Source of the DNA: Bacteroidota bacterium
Lineage (GTDB): Bacteria > Bacteroidota > Bacteroidia > Chitinophagales > Chitinophagaceae
NCBI GenBank assembly: GCA_005788265.1
Contig: SXYR01000066.1
Coordinates: 1-37,547 of the forward strand
Length of the DNA stretch: 37,547 nt
Direction of reading: 5' to 3'
Shown here: positions 1 through 7,605 of the stretch, one piece after another
Layout of the letters: every line of letters starts with the position of its first letter
Numbering within the stretch: the stretch's first letter is position 1
Notes under the pieces: model-generated
Databases searched by the model: none
What the model was told of the DNA's origin: nothing
The model's input: the letters and a program-made list of their open reading frames with translations, nothing else
Translations under genes and position numbers: made by a program

Positions 1-1
1 G

Positions 2-715
2 GAAGTCAGTCTTCAAAATATCTTTAGACAAATTGCTGCAACAAAAGCAAGTTTGAATAATTTATTAAAAAGAGATCCCTCTCAACCGATTTATGCAAAA
101 GAGGAACAATTTAGAATCCCCACAATTAATCTAGAAGAAGTTTATAAAAAAATTGATGAGCAGAATTTTCAAATGCTCATGGCCCAGCAGACCAAATTGA
201 ATTTAACAAACGAAAGAAAAATTATTTATTCTCAGAAATTACCTACCCTCACATTAAACTCTGCTGCTTTTTTAAACAGAACCATTTCAACTGCAGGATT
301 GTTCCTGACCAACCAAACTTATGGCCCGAACGTTGGACTAACTGTTGGAGTCCCCATTTTCCAGGGCAATGTCAATAAAACCCAACTGAGGGTAAACACA
401 GCTCAACAGAAACAGCAACAATTGGAGATTGAAGCATTGAGAGCAAGAATTCAGCGAGATCTCTTCATTGCATACCAGGAATACCAAAATGCAATCGAGG
501 CAGCAAAAATTGAAGAAAGCAATGTGAAGTTGGCAGAAGAGAACAATAAAATATCTACTGAAAGATTCAGAAAATTACAAAGCAATTCTATTGAGTTGAG
601 ACAAGCGCAATTGAGTTTGAATGAAGCACAAGACCGTTACATCAATGCCCAATACAGGGCTCATATCGCTGCTACTTCCATCTTGTTTATCATTGGAGAG
701 ATCAGTAATTTCTGA
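2..715 (+). CDS. TolC-family outer membrane efflux protein, C-terminal part (5' end outside window)
   Basis: The frame is open from base 2 to the TGA at 713-715, giving 237 residues without a start, so the gene begins upstream of the window. The visible part has the layout of the second half of a TolC/OEP protomer: a helix ending in LLKRDPSQPI (the LxRxP turn between repeats), a beta segment rich in T/G/V (YGPNVGLTVGVPIFQGN), then a long Gln/Glu-rich amphipathic helix with many QA/NA/EA steps, and a closing strand. TolC-type proteins form the outer-membrane trumpet of tripartite RND or ABC exporters or of type I secretion. The inner-membrane and adaptor partners are presumably upstream of base 1, so the substrate cannot be inferred. 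The stop codon touches the stop codon of the convergent cdd gene with no base between them. Confidence 0.85.
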   Translation, partial: EVSLQNIFRQIAATKASLNNLLKRDPSQPIYAKEEQFRIPTINLEEVYKKIDEQNFQMLMAQQTKLNLTNERKIIYSQKLPTLTLNSAAFLNRTISTAGLFLTNQTYGPNVGLTVGVPIFQGNVNKTQLRVNTAQQKQQQLEIEALRARIQRDLFIAYQEYQNAIEAAKIEESNVKLAEENNKISTERFRKLQSNSIELRQAQLSLNEAQDRYINAQYRAHIAATSILFIIGEISNF

Positions 716-717
716 TC
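700..717 (+). terminator. Possible terminator hairpin spanning two convergent stop codons
   Basis: Arms GATCAG (700-705) and CTGATC (712-717) flank a 6-base loop. The hairpin covers the TGA of the efflux gene and part of the cdd stop. Downstream on the plus strand the sequence is AT-rich with a T7 run near 728, but it is separated from the stem by about 10 bases, so it is a weak intrinsic terminator at best. Confidence 0.3.
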
Positions 718-1204
718 AATTTATGAGATTTTTTTTCTTGAATGCCATGGGCAATAAATCAGAAACAGAGTCAAATTCAAAAATTTCACCTGACTGTCCT
801 GTCAATAATAAGCGTATGGGTTCATTGAACCTGGATTCAAATTCCACAAGTGATTGTCGACAAATTCCACAAGGAGCAATGGGAACAGCAGTAGATTGCT
901 TTTCGCTGATATAGCTGATGCATATGGTTTTGATGATAGCATCTGAAGCTATGGAAGAAATAGTGGCCAACATCACCCTCTCTGCACACAATCCAATGGG
1001 GTAAGATGCATTTTCCTGGTTGGTTCCATGAATAAAAATTCCGTCAATTGTTTGTGCGACGCTTGCGACTTTGAATCCAGAGTAAGGTGCATATGCAAGG
1101 GAAGCAAGCCTTCTGGATTCATGGATGATTTTCTGATCATCTTGACTCAATTCTGCAGCATCCTTGTATTTCTTGTATGGGATATCAAAAGCAGCATGCA
1201 ACAT
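716..1204 (-). CDS. cdd: Cytidine deaminase
   Basis: This 162-residue protein has the full signature of homotetrameric cytidine deaminase, which hydrolyses cytidine and deoxycytidine to the uridine forms in pyrimidine salvage. The zinc site is visible as C73-A-E75 (ASYPIGLCAER, with E75 as proton shuttle) and P-C112-G-x-C115-R-Q. The nucleoside-binding N62-x-E64 lies just before. The length is somewhat above the 130-residue minimal enzyme because of an N-terminal helix of about 30 residues, which is common in Bacteroidota. The ATG at 1204 is 9 bases after the lepB stop, so cdd is probably the last gene of that operon. Its stop abuts the convergent efflux gene. Confidence 0.95.
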   Translation of the reverse strand: MLHAAFDIPYKKYKDAAELSQDDQKIIHESRRLASLAYAPYSGFKVASVAQTIDGIFIHGTNQENASYPIGLCAERVMLATISSIASDAIIKTICISYISEKQSTAVPIAPCGICRQSLVEFESRFNEPIRLLLTGQSGEIFEFDSVSDLLPMAFKKKNLIN

Positions 1205-1213
1205 AATAGTTAT

Positions 1214-2740
1214 TTATTTAATTGATCTAAAGATCCTGTTCCATCGTGGACCCTTTTGCCAGCTGAACCAAATCAGCGATGCTTTACCTACAATGTGATC
1301 TTCAGGTACAAATCCCCAAAACCTGGAGTCCTGCGAATTATGCCTGTTGTCCCCCATCATCCAATAGTAATTCATTTTAAAAGTATAGGATTGAGCAGGA
1401 CTTCCATTGATAAAAATCTTTCCATCTTTTATTTCAAACTGGTTGTTTTCATATACCTGGATTGCACGTTGGTAAATGGCAATATTTTTCTCGTTCAATT
1501 CAATTGCATCCCCTTTTTTTGGAATCCAAATGGGTCCGAAATTATCTTCACTCCATTTGTAATTGGCGGTATCATATGGAAAGGTATTCCCATAACCGCT
1601 GGTATTCAACTCTGGCATGATCATGGACGATAAAACAAATGGAAAGGATTTCACCTTTTGGAGTTGTGAAGCAGTGAGGATGATGCGATAGGTATTCTGC
1701 ATGCCTTCCAACTGCATGAAATCCCTTTGCTCCGGATCCTGCAAGTCGATATTCAATTCATCTGAAATAAATTCTTCTGAGAAGAAACCCTTTCCATCCA
1801 ATACTACTGTATAAGGCATTTCGGCATCTGCCGGATATTCGCTGATCTTGCCGTTCACATACACCATTCCATCCTTGATACTCAGGGTGTCCCCCGCTAT
1901 GCCAACACATCGCTTGATAAAATTTTCTCTTTTATCGACAGGCCTGGTGATGATATCATCACGTTCAGCAAACAACATATCTCTGGTTCCGCTTCTTGAT
2001 TCGTAAGCTCTCAGGTAATCGTAATAGTTGATTTCTGACTGGAATTCACGAATAACTGTATCTCCCACAGGATAATTGAATACCACAACATCATTGCGCA
2101 TGATGGGTTGTGCAAAAAATCTCTTGTAAGGAAGTTTGATCCATTCCAAATATGATTGTGCGGTACTTAAAGGCAAAGTATGGTGGACAAAAGGAAAAGC
2201 AAGTGGTGTATTCGGCACCCGTGGACCATATGATGTTTTACTGACAAAAAGGAAATCGTTTACCAGCAATGTTTTTTCCATCGAACCTGTTGGAATAACA
2301 TATGCTTCAAATACAAAAGTTCTGATAATGGTAGCAGCGACAACTGCAAAGACCGCAGCATCAACCCATTCCCTGGCAGCTGATTTTATGTAGTTCTTTA
2401 CGACGGACAATCCGCCAAATCTTTCGTTTTTTGAGAATCCCAGGTATGGGAAATATAGGAAAGGAACCAATACAGTAGCTGCGTGGTGAATCAGGTGAAA
2501 ACGGCCAAAATGTTCAACAAATTTTATTCCAATCCAAATGGTTACAAATTGTCCTGCGATGGGTATGAATTGAAAAAAGAACCAATAAGTCTTCAGGTCC
2601 ATTTTCTTTACCATCAACCAAGTATTGTATACAGGCACCAATGCTTTCCAACCTTCAATGCCTGCTTTTTTAAACATACCGAATAATCCTGCATGCAATC
2701 CAATCACTGCCAATAGAAAAAATATCCATACAATGCTCAT
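1214..2740 (-). CDS. lepB: Signal peptidase I with N-terminal DUF5684-like membrane domain
   Basis: Type I signal peptidase removes signal peptides from exported proteins at the outer face of the inner membrane. With the ATG at 2740 (a TTG six bases upstream is also in frame) the protein has 508 residues, much longer than E. coli LepB. Residues 1 to about 105 are hydrophobic and resemble DUF5684 (FKKAGIEGWKALVPVYNTW followed by membrane segments). A further membrane segment near 126-145 leads into the catalytic domain. The nucleophile is S153 in IPTGSMEKTL and the general base is K276 in FIKRCVGIAGD. Box E, GDNRHNSQDSRFWG, lies near residue 463. Roughly 110 residues are inserted before the Lys box and about 150 between it and box E, as in other Bacteroidota enzymes. 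The possible promoter and the palindrome upstream are listed separately; cdd follows 9 bases downstream. Confidence 0.93.
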   Translation of the reverse strand: MSIVWIFFLLAVIGLHAGLFGMFKKAGIEGWKALVPVYNTWLMVKKMDLKTYWFFFQFIPIAGQFVTIWIGIKFVEHFGRFHLIHHAATVLVPFLYFPYLGFSKNERFGGLSVVKNYIKSAAREWVDAAVFAVVAATIIRTFVFEAYVIPTGSMEKTLLVNDFLFVSKTSYGPRVPNTPLAFPFVHHTLPLSTAQSYLEWIKLPYKRFFAQPIMRNDVVVFNYPVGDTVIREFQSEINYYDYLRAYESRSGTRDMLFAERDDIITRPVDKRENFIKRCVGIAGDTLSIKDGMVYVNGKISEYPADAEMPYTVVLDGKGFFSEEFISDELNIDLQDPEQRDFMQLEGMQNTYRIILTASQLQKVKSFPFVLSSMIMPELNTSGYGNTFPYDTANYKWSEDNFGPIWIPKKGDAIELNEKNIAIYQRAIQVYENNQFEIKDGKIFINGSPAQSYTFKMNYYWMMGDNRHNSQDSRFWGFVPEDHIVGKASLIWFSWQKGPRWNRIFRSIK

Positions 2741-2758
2741 AAGCAATTATTATGCTTT

Positions 2759-2788
2759 CAAAAGTAATATAAAATGAGAGAAATGCAC
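2759..2788 (-). promoter_or_regulatory. Possible lepB promoter (-7 box without a good -33)
   Basis: On the minus strand TACTTTTG (2766-2759) fits the Bacteroidota -7 consensus TAnnTTTG. Nineteen bases upstream, where TTG is expected, the sequence is GTG (2788-2786). The lepB ATG is 18 bases after the -7 box, so the leader would be very short. The imperfect -33 and the palindrome immediately upstream would suit an activator-dependent promoter, which is inference. Confidence 0.45.
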
Positions 2789-2789
2789 C

Positions 2790-2811
2790 ACACTTGCTTA
2801 TAAGCGAGTGT
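2790..2811. promoter_or_regulatory. 22-bp near-perfect palindrome, candidate operator upstream of lepB
   Basis: The two 11-base halves are ACACTTGCTTA and TAAGCGAGTGT. They are reverse complements except for one position (A versus G). The centre TTATAA has no spacer, which suits a dimeric regulator better than an RNA hairpin. No T-run follows on either strand, so a terminator is unlikely. The palindrome ends one base from the putative -33 element of lepB and also lies 47 bases beyond the stop of the upstream DUF3052-like gene. Confidence 0.45.
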
Positions 2812-2857
2812 TAAAAGGTATAATCGGTAAAAATGGTAAAAAACAATGAAGAAGAGA

Positions 2858-3358
2858 TCAAATGGCAGTTCCTATTTTGGTTGACCTGCGGGTCGATTTA
2901 ACCCTCGCCAAATCTTTAACAGTTGCATCGATATCCAACATTTCAAGTGCATCTTCATTGCATGACAATTCAATTGAGGAAGTACAAAAACGCATGGCAA
3001 TCCATACATGGTCAATTACAACCTCATCGATCTTTTGAAAACCCATCGACATGAGGCAGTCCCAGTTTAAATCCCTGTTCAAGTCACTGACAATTTTAGA
3101 GGTGGGTTTGGGATAAGCAATCCACAGTTTACCCTTTTCTTTCAATGCAGGAATGACATCCTTTAGAATACCAGATAACTGATTGTAGTTCACAGCAAAT
3201 ACCAGTGCAAAATCAATTTTTCTGCTCTTCAGCAGTGGGGTAACATTTTTCGCAAAGGATAACTTGGTAAAATACTTTTCAAGTGTCGAAGGGATGCCTT
3301 GAACAAGAAGATTTTTCTCTTCACAAAGCTGAAGCTTGTCAAAAATGTTTATGAGCAT
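2858..3358 (-). CDS. DUF3052-like protein of unknown function
   Basis: The 166-residue protein matches the pattern of the DUF3052-type family as I know it in Bacteroidota. An alpha/beta fold carries a central IDFALVFAVN strand, then KGKLWIAYPKPTSK (the LW-x-AYPK motif), a LNRDLNWDCLMSMGF segment and the DEVVIDHVWIAMRF strand, where an acidic residue-x-x-W-x-x-x-R/K signature is typical. The last 35 residues are a basic tail (STRRSTKIG). There is no signal peptide or membrane segment, so it is probably cytoplasmic. Its function is not known to me. It lies between plsY (70 bases upstream) and lepB (117 bases downstream) on the same strand, so it may belong to the same transcription unit, but neither gap is tight. 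I found no clear TAnnTTTG promoter directly upstream. Confidence 0.7.
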   Translation of the reverse strand: MLINIFDKLQLCEEKNLLVQGIPSTLEKYFTKLSFAKNVTPLLKSRKIDFALVFAVNYNQLSGILKDVIPALKEKGKLWIAYPKPTSKIVSDLNRDLNWDCLMSMGFQKIDEVVIDHVWIAMRFCTSSIELSCNEDALEMLDIDATVKDLARVKSTRRSTKIGTAI

Positions 3359-3428
3359 TCTACAGTCAGATTTGATTTGGGAGAGTTAAATTAACACTTT
3401 TTCCACAAAATTGGGACAGAAAGCTTGT

Positions 3429-4073
3429 TTAAATGCCGTTTTTTCTGCGGTCCCTGTGTTTGAAAATGGGAGCTTTGTTCTCACTTCCTGAGAGCAATCG
3501 GCCGATATTCTTTTGGTGGGTCATGATAACCAATAAAGCAACAGCTATGGCAAATACCCGGTATGCGTTGTTATCGACATTAAAAATGATAAGAATAAAA
3601 ATTGGGAAAGCGATGCTAGCCAGAATAGAACTCAATGATACAAAGCGGGTTAGATACAAAACGAGTAAAAATACACCTATGCAGCTCAATGCTGTCCATG
3701 GTGAAACAGCAATAATGAGTCCAAAAAGTGTTGCAACTCCTTTTCCGCCCCTGAATTCAGCCCAAATTGGAAAAATATGGCCTATAACTGCTGCCAGTCC
3801 GAGTCCAATTTGAAAATTGGTCCTTTCGAACTCATTTTGAACATAAAAAGGGAGCAATAGAGCCAGTTTTACAGCAATAAAGCCCTTCAGGATATCCATG
3901 AACATTACAATGGACCCCCATTTGCTTCCCAAAACCCGAAAGGTATTGGTTGCGCCGGCATTTCCACTGCCATAGTCTCGGATATCAATGTTGAACTGTG
4001 ATTTGCTGACAATGACAGAACTAGGAATTGAACCAATCATGTAGGATGCAATGATCAAGAAAACTTCATTCAT
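3429..4073 (-). CDS. plsY: Acyl-phosphate:glycerol-3-phosphate acyltransferase PlsY
   Basis: PlsY is an integral inner-membrane enzyme that moves the acyl group from acyl-phosphate to glycerol-3-phosphate, the first step of phospholipid synthesis in most bacteria. All three family motifs are present: GSIPSS (14-19) with GSGNAGATNTFR (35-46), and GHIFP with FRGGKGVAT (98-114). The third motif lies further on in a hydrophobic protein with about six to seven membrane segments. The start is taken at the ATG at 4073 (214 residues), because MNEVFLIIASYMIGSIPSS aligns with the family N-terminus. A longer frame from TTG at 4085 adds only MQRG. A -7-like TAATTTTG occurs upstream of the ATG but has no -33 partner. 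prmA ends 75 bases upstream on the same strand. Confidence 0.95.
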   Translation of the reverse strand: MNEVFLIIASYMIGSIPSSVIVSKSQFNIDIRDYGSGNAGATNTFRVLGSKWGSIVMFMDILKGFIAVKLALLLPFYVQNEFERTNFQIGLGLAAVIGHIFPIWAEFRGGKGVATLFGLIIAVSPWTALSCIGVFLLVLYLTRFVSLSSILASIAFPIFILIIFNVDNNAYRVFAIAVALLVIMTHQKNIGRLLSGSENKAPIFKHRDRRKNGI

Positions 4074-4148
4074 GCCTCTTTGCAAAATTGATGAACATCA
4101 AAATTAATGAAAATATAATAAAAGAGGTTTCTGGTTGAGGCTTTTGGA

Positions 4149-4961
4149 TTATCTCTTAAACGCAAGTGCCATCCATCCTGATTCCTGAATCTGTTTAAAA
4201 TTAGGTCCAAATAATGGATCATATTTTAAACAAATATCTTCATAATCAAATGATAACAAACCACTTAAGATTAATATACCGTTTCGATTCAATAAAGCGG
4301 ATAGTCCCGATGCATGATCTGTTAAAATGTTTTTATTGATATTGGCAAGTACAATATCGAATAAACCTAAACCATTCAATTGATCTTTTAACTCTACAGT
4401 AATCTTCCTTGTTTCATTGTGGCGGAGATTTTCAGATGCGTTTTCATAGCTCCATTGGTCATTGTCGATGGCCAATACTTCGGAAGCTCCCATTTTTTCA
4501 GCTAAAATTGCCAGTATCCCCGTTCCTGTACCAAAATCCAATACTTTTTTACCAGTAAAATCAATTTCAAGCATGGCTTCCATCATCATTTTAGTGGTAG
4601 CATGGTGCCCTGTTCCAAAACTCATTTTGGGGGTTATGATAATATCATAAATAACATTTTTCTTGGCTGGATGAAAATCAGCCCTTACCAAAATTTTTTC
4701 GGGAATCTCTACTGGTTGAAAATTGGCCTCCCAACTTGCGTTCCAGTTGGTTTCCTGAATAGTTGAGATTTCGAATGACAAAGACTGATCCTTCATCCAC
4801 TCCTTCAATGCTTCCAAATTTGCATCGGTTGATGCAGCATAAGCTTTGACATCTGTTTCCAATTCTTCAAATTGACTGAACCCAAATGAAGGCAAGTATG
4901 CAAAGACCCAATCTCTTTTCTCTGGGACAATATCTTTGATATGGATTTCTAAGTATTGCAT
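4149..4961 (-). CDS. prmA: Ribosomal protein L11 methyltransferase
   Basis: PrmA trimethylates ribosomal protein L11 using S-adenosylmethionine. The protein has 270 residues. An N-terminal substrate-recognition domain (about 1-75) is followed by a linker and then the class I methyltransferase domain. Diagnostic segments are MSFGTGHHATTKMM (113-126), motif I VLDFGTGTGILAI (140-152), the acidic end of strand 2 LAIDND (163-168) and DIVLANINKNIL (202-213). The start codon is unusual in context: the ATG at 4961 follows directly on the T7 tract of an intrinsic terminator that lies after pnp, so its translation start sits within a few bases of a hairpin. I see no promoter in the 30 bases between pnp and prmA, so expression should depend on read-through from rpsO-pnp or on an internal promoter in pnp. 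Confidence 0.94.
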   Translation of the reverse strand: MQYLEIHIKDIVPEKRDWVFAYLPSFGFSQFEELETDVKAYAASTDANLEALKEWMKDQSLSFEISTIQETNWNASWEANFQPVEIPEKILVRADFHPAKKNVIYDIIITPKMSFGTGHHATTKMMMEAMLEIDFTGKKVLDFGTGTGILAILAEKMGASEVLAIDNDQWSYENASENLRHNETRKITVELKDQLNGLGLFDIVLANINKNILTDHASGLSALLNRNGILILSGLLSFDYEDICLKYDPLFGPNFKQIQESGWMALAFKR

Positions 4962-4985
4962 AAAAAAAGCCGGAATTACCCGGCT
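4962..4985 (-). terminator. Intrinsic terminator between pnp and prmA, abutting the prmA start codon
   Basis: On the minus strand the stem AGCCGG (4985-4980) pairs with CCGGCT (4973-4968) around the loop GTAATT. It is followed at once by T7 (4968-4962) and then by the ATG of prmA (4961). This is a textbook terminator shape, 6 bases after the pnp stop. Its position makes an attenuator or partial read-through device for the downstream genes plausible. Confidence 0.8.
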
Positions 4986-4991
4986 GATTCT

Positions 4992-7148
4992 TTATTGTGC
5001 AGAAGATTGATCGTCCTCTGGTTTTTTAAATTCAGGTTTTGGAATCAATGCCTTTCTGCTCAATTTGAATTTACCTGTTTTGTGGTCAATTCCAATCAAT
5101 TTGACTTTAACAACATCACCTTCATTCAAAATACCATCGAGGTTTTCCAAACGCTTCCAACTTACTTCGCTGATATGCAATAATCCTTGCTTGCCCGGCA
5201 TGAATTCAACAAATGCACCATATGGCATGATGGATTTTACGGTTGATTCGTATTCTTCTCCAACTTCAGGGATAGCCACAATGCCTTTGATCCATGCAAC
5301 TGCTTTATCAAGTCCTTCTTTCGCTGGACTGAAAACGCTCACTTCACCGTATTTGCCAACTTCTTCAATGTTTACTGTAGTTCCAGTTTCACGTTGAATT
5401 TCTTGGATAATTTTTCCTTGGGGCCCGATCACTGCACCAATGAACTCTTTATCAATGATCAGCTTCTCCATTCTTGGCGCATGTGGCTTCACTTCTTCTC
5501 TTGGTGTCTCAATGCACTGATACATTTCTTGGAGGATATGCAATCTGCCTTTTCTGGCTTGCTCCAATGCTTCACGCATGGTTTCCATACTGAGTCCATC
5601 AATCTTGATATCCATCTGAATTCCGCAGATGCCATCCCGTGTACCGGTTACTTTGAAGTCCATATCACCCAAATGATCTTCATCACCTAGGATATCTGTT
5701 AAAATAGAATACTTGCCATCTGATGGACGTGTAATGAGTCCCATTGCAACACCACTTACGTGTTTGGGGACAGGTACCCCTGCATCCATCAATGCGAGGG
5801 ATCCAGCGCAAACAGTTGCCATGGATGAGGAACCATTGGATTCCAGAATATCAGATACAATTCTCACAGTGTATGCATATTCATTTCCTGGCATCATTTG
5901 TTTCAATGAACGCAAAGCGAGGTTTCCATGTCCTACCTCTCTTCTACCAGGGCCTCTCATCGGTTTAACTTCACCTGTAGAAAAGGCAGGGAAATTATAA
6001 TGAAGGATGAATTTGCTGTAATCTGATTTGGCTGCACTTTCAATCAATAACTCATCGAGTGGTGTACCGAAAGTAACCGTTGTGAGTGATTGGGTTTCAC
6101 CTCTTGTAAACAAGGCAGATCCGTGTGGAGCAGGAAGCACATCGACTTCCATATTCAGAGGTCTAACTTGATCGAGTGATCTTCCGTCGAGACGGATTTT
6201 GTCATCCAAAATCATATTCCTTACCACGTCCCATTTCAGATCCTCGAAATATTTTTTGGCTAATTTCTTTTGTACATCGGTTGCTTCTGCACCAAGTGAT
6301 TCAATCACTTCTTTTTTCAATTCATCGTATGCCTTAGAACGATCTGCTTTGTTGGTGCCGCTTTTTGAAATGGCATATACTCTTTCAGTTGCGAGTGCAT
6401 TCACTTTTTGTTGGATGGCATCGTCTGTCAATGGTTTTGTATAATCTCTCTTGCCCTGAACACCAACTTTTTCACGGAGTTGTTCCTGTGCAGCAATTTG
6501 GGCTCTGATGGCATCATGGGCCACTTCCAAAGCTTTGATGAAATCAGCTTCAGAACACTCTTTCGATTCACCTTCGACCATCATCAGGTTCTTATGTGTT
6601 GCACCAATCATGAAATCCATGTCAGCACTTGCCAATTCAGTTCTGGTTGGATTTACAATAAAATTTCCATTTACCCTTGCAACACGTACCTCTGAAATGA
6701 TTTCCTTGATGGGAATATCTGATACTGCCAATGCAGCAGAAGCAGCTAGACAGGCCAGCGCATCTGGCATGATCTCTGGATCGCTGGAAACAAGCGTTAT
6801 CAGTACCTGAACATCGCACAAGTAATCTTCAGGAAACAAAGGACGAAGTGCACGATCTATCAAACGACTGGTCAAAATTTCATAGTCGTTCAATCTTGCC
6901 TCACGTTTGAAAAACGAACCCGGAATTCTTCCAGCAGACGCAAACTTCTCCTGATAATCTACCGAAAGAGGAAAGAAATCCTGTCCCTCTTTTGGTTCTT
7001 TGTTCGCGCAAACAGTTGCAAGTAAAATACAGTTTCCCTGACGGACTGTTACAGCGCCATCAGCTTGACGCGCGAGGCGTCCGGTTTCTATGGTTACAAT
7101 TCGACCATTACCAAGGTCGAAACTTGATTGAAAAGGTTGTGATAACAT
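4992..7148 (-). CDS. pnp: Polyribonucleotide nucleotidyltransferase (PNPase)
   Basis: PNPase is a trimeric 3'-5' phosphorolytic exoribonuclease central to mRNA decay. The start is taken at the ATG at 7148 (718 residues, MLSQPFQSSFDLGNGR), not at an upstream in-frame TTG, because family members begin a few residues before the FDLG strand. Two RNase PH domains are visible. The first begins ETGRLARQADGAVTVRQGN. The catalytic second one contains FPAFSTGEVKPMRGPGRREVGHGNLA and later the D-x-x-GDEDHLGDMDFKV segment. Then come a KH domain (IGAVIGPQGKIIQEIQ) and an S1 domain (VKSIMPYGAFVEFMPGKQGLLHISEV), followed by a short acidic tail. It lies 74 bases after rpsO, an order conserved far beyond Bacteroidota, with a strong hairpin in the gap. 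Confidence 0.97.
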   Translation of the reverse strand: MLSQPFQSSFDLGNGRIVTIETGRLARQADGAVTVRQGNCILLATVCANKEPKEGQDFFPLSVDYQEKFASAGRIPGSFFKREARLNDYEILTSRLIDRALRPLFPEDYLCDVQVLITLVSSDPEIMPDALACLAASAALAVSDIPIKEIISEVRVARVNGNFIVNPTRTELASADMDFMIGATHKNLMMVEGESKECSEADFIKALEVAHDAIRAQIAAQEQLREKVGVQGKRDYTKPLTDDAIQQKVNALATERVYAISKSGTNKADRSKAYDELKKEVIESLGAEATDVQKKLAKKYFEDLKWDVVRNMILDDKIRLDGRSLDQVRPLNMEVDVLPAPHGSALFTRGETQSLTTVTFGTPLDELLIESAAKSDYSKFILHYNFPAFSTGEVKPMRGPGRREVGHGNLALRSLKQMMPGNEYAYTVRIVSDILESNGSSSMATVCAGSLALMDAGVPVPKHVSGVAMGLITRPSDGKYSILTDILGDEDHLGDMDFKVTGTRDGICGIQMDIKIDGLSMETMREALEQARKGRLHILQEMYQCIETPREEVKPHAPRMEKLIIDKEFIGAVIGPQGKIIQEIQRETGTTVNIEEVGKYGEVSVFSPAKEGLDKAVAWIKGIVAIPEVGEEYESTVKSIMPYGAFVEFMPGKQGLLHISEVSWKRLENLDGILNEGDVVKVKLIGIDHKTGKFKLSRKALIPKPEFKKPEDDQSSAQ

Positions 7149-7170
7149 GATATGATTTTTGGTGTTGCCC

Positions 7171-7205
7171 AAAAAGGACTATTCCCAACATGCAGTTGGG
7201 AATAG
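7171..7205 (-). terminator. Hairpin with T-run between rpsO and pnp (attenuator or processing site)
   Basis: Arms CTATTCCCAAC (7179-7189) and GTTGGGAATAG (7195-7205) form a perfect 11-bp stem with a 5-base loop. On the minus strand the stem is followed by TCCTTTTT, making a plausible intrinsic terminator 17 bases after the rpsO stop. In E. coli the rpsO-pnp gap is known to hold a terminator and an RNase III-cut stem used in PNPase autoregulation. A similar role here is inference. Confidence 0.65.
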
Positions 7206-7222
7206 AACCAATGAGTTGTAAT

Positions 7223-7495
7223 TTATTTTCTTAAACCGAGTTTCTCAATGAGAGCACGGTAGCCTTGAAGGTTGTGCTTGCTGAGGTAAATAAGCAATCT
7301 TTTGCGTTGACCTACCTTTCTCATCAAACCGCGGTTGGAGGAGAAATCTTTCTTGTTAGATTGCAAATGATTGGAGATTTCGTTGATCTCTTCTGTTAGC
7401 AGAGCAATCTGTGCATCGATAGAACCAGTGTTCTTTGCATTGCCCCCAAATTCTGATACGATGGAGGACTTTTTTTCTTTTGTTACGCTTGACAT
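7223..7495 (-). CDS. rpsO: Small ribosomal subunit protein uS15
   Basis: S15 binds 16S rRNA at the three-way junction of the central domain and helps to assemble the platform of the 30S subunit. The 90-residue length is standard. Family hallmarks are the N-terminal helix, GSIDAQIALLTEEINEISNH, the turn KKDFSSNRGL and the RNA-binding segment VGQRKRLLIYLSKHN, ending in YRALIEKLGLRK. The ATG at 7495 is preceded by an AT-rich leader of about 50 bases from the promoter at 7546-7575. pnp follows downstream. Confidence 0.98.
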   Translation of the reverse strand: MSSVTKEKKSSIVSEFGGNAKNTGSIDAQIALLTEEINEISNHLQSNKKDFSSNRGLMRKVGQRKRLLIYLSKHNLQGYRALIEKLGLRK

Positions 7496-7545
7496 CTCAA
7501 TAATTTTTTTAATTCATCTCAATTTATACATCTCGAAATTGGACG

Positions 7546-7575
7546 CAAAGGTAATGAAATAAAATAAATACCCAA
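7546..7575 (-). promoter_or_regulatory. rpsO promoter, Bacteroidota housekeeping type
   Basis: On the minus strand TTG (7575-7573) is followed after exactly 19 bases by TACCTTTG (7553-7546), a full match to TAnnTTTG. The rpsO ATG lies 50 bases downstream of the -7 box. The purM, mocA and TPR-gene promoters in this window have the same 19-base spacing. Confidence 0.7.
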
Positions 7576-7605
7576 GAAAAGGGGTCTAAATAAGGCGATT
7601 CGCAC

